DNA of 42,230 nt, taken from positions 1-42,230 of the forward strand of contig CAJQMY010000002.1 in NCBI GenBank assembly GCA_905479565.1, read 5' to 3'. The translations under genes were made by a program, and so were the position numbers. Origin of the DNA: an uncultured Candidatus Nitrosopumilus sp. GTDB lineage: Archaea > Thermoproteota > Nitrososphaeria > Nitrososphaerales > Nitrosopumilaceae. This document shows, in pieces, positions 41,827-42,230 of the stretch; within the stretch, counting starts at the first letter, position 1, and each line of letters opens with the position of its first letter. Under the pieces are notes generated by a model. It saw nothing but the letters and a program-made list of their open reading frames with translations. It was not told where the DNA came from and did not search any database.

Positions 41827-42230
41827 ATGGGAGATCCTAAATATCCACGTAAAGTCTGGAGAAAACCAAAAAGACCACTCAATTATGAACTAAAAATGGA
41901 AGAGTTAGAAACTTTAGGAATATTTGGATTAAGAACTAAAAGAGAATTATGGAAAGCACATACGGAATTATCACGTGTAAGACATCAAGCAAGATCATTG
42001 CTAGCATTAAGACAAGAAGTCAGAGCAGAAAAAGAACCAATCTTAATGAAATCACTTGCACGAGTGGGGTTAGTAAATAATGATGCTACATTAGATGATG
42101 TTCTCAATCTTAATGCAACGGATTTACTTTCACGTAGATTACAAACTATTGTTACAAAGAAATTTGGATTCAAGACACCGTATCAAGCAAGGCAAGCAGT
42201 AATACATGGTCATATTATGATTGGAGAAAG
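41827..42230 (+). CDS. rps4: Ribosomal protein uS4, partial (runs off the window)
   Basis: An ATG-started frame open to the last base: 134 codons of an expected about 190-200. Seen: GDPKYPRKVWRKPKRPLNY at the start (archaeal S4 opening), LETLGIFGLRTKRELWKAH, then the S4 RNA-binding domain LSRRLQTIVTKKFGFKTPYQ and QARQAVIHGHIMIGER. It nucleates 30S assembly. Nine bases separate it from rps13, so it is in the same operon. Confidence 0.95.
   Translation, partial: MGDPKYPRKVWRKPKRPLNYELKMEELETLGIFGLRTKRELWKAHTELSRVRHQARSLLALRQEVRAEKEPILMKSLARVGLVNNDATLDDVLNLNATDLLSRRLQTIVTKKFGFKTPYQARQAVIHGHIMIGE

Noticed and set aside
1-42230. CRISPR arrays, insertion sequences, integrases, restriction or toxin-antitoxin systems
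   Set aside because: None seen. The only direct repeats are the ones listed, and no transposase- or integrase-like protein is encoded.

Overview
The window looks like a chromosomal segment of an ammonia-oxidising archaeon (Thaumarchaeota/Nitrososphaerota, Nitrosopumilus-like). Supporting signs: low G+C; an unsplit RNA polymerase A subunit (A' and A'' in one 1267-residue chain, typical of this phylum); several secreted proteins ending in PEFG-CTERM tails; a thaumarchaeal S-layer-type protein; a two-domain multicopper oxidase; archaeal LSm, L30e and NusA-like proteins; and many leaderless or near-leaderless genes with TATA boxes about 25-38 bases before GTG, TTG or ATG starts. There is no phage, IS element, CRISPR or rRNA.

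Layout. 1-6.2 kb: leuS; a 3' tRNA fragment; an operon of a secreted PQQ-type sugar-dehydrogenase-like propeller flanked by two tiny Cys-containing proteins; a nitroreductase. 6.2-8.7 kb: a repeated intergenic element; a geranylgeranyl-reductase-like flavoprotein; a YkgJ-type Cys-cluster protein; a tRNA-Gln(CTG) with a 15-base intron. 8.7-21.1 kb (minus strand): the information-processing block rpoH-rpoB-rpoA-LSm, then a decayed secreted-protein gene and a secreted TPR protein wedged in, then rpl30e-nusA-rps12-rps7 with its own promoter. 21.2-24.8 kb: four tandem PEFG-CTERM surface proteins; the first three share almost identical 3' ends, two of those being identical over about 120 bases.

24.8-29.8 kb: nickel-pincer nucleotide (NPN) cofactor genes. 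larC-larE-cysteine desulfurase overlap on the minus strand; malate dehydrogenase and larB lie divergently on the plus strand. No LarA-type enzyme is present, so the client enzyme is elsewhere. 29.9-31.5 kb: a B12-type radical SAM protein, possibly acting on membrane lipids. 31.5-36.3 kb: a small conserved protein, a second protein with the same C-terminal module as the sugar-dehydrogenase-like protein (CFI-box type), and a 1063-residue S-layer-type protein.

36.4-40.6 kb: a metal-handling island: a cation diffusion facilitator with three C-terminal domains, a ZIP transporter with an added extracytoplasmic domain, a multicopper oxidase, and a small two-TM protein. The multicopper oxidase promoter is preceded by three abutting 19-base direct repeats that look like operators. 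40.6-42.2 kb: a small regulator-like gene broken by an in-frame TAA, a 50-residue Cys-rich protein, and the start of the rps13-rps4 ribosomal operon; rps4 runs off the end.

Main points for follow-up: the NPN gene set with an iron-sulfur-type LarE; the converted PEFG-CTERM cassette array; the 19-base repeat operator; the approximately 40-base repeat in the 6.2-6.5 kb intergenic region; the two degraded genes; and the orphan 3' tRNA end.
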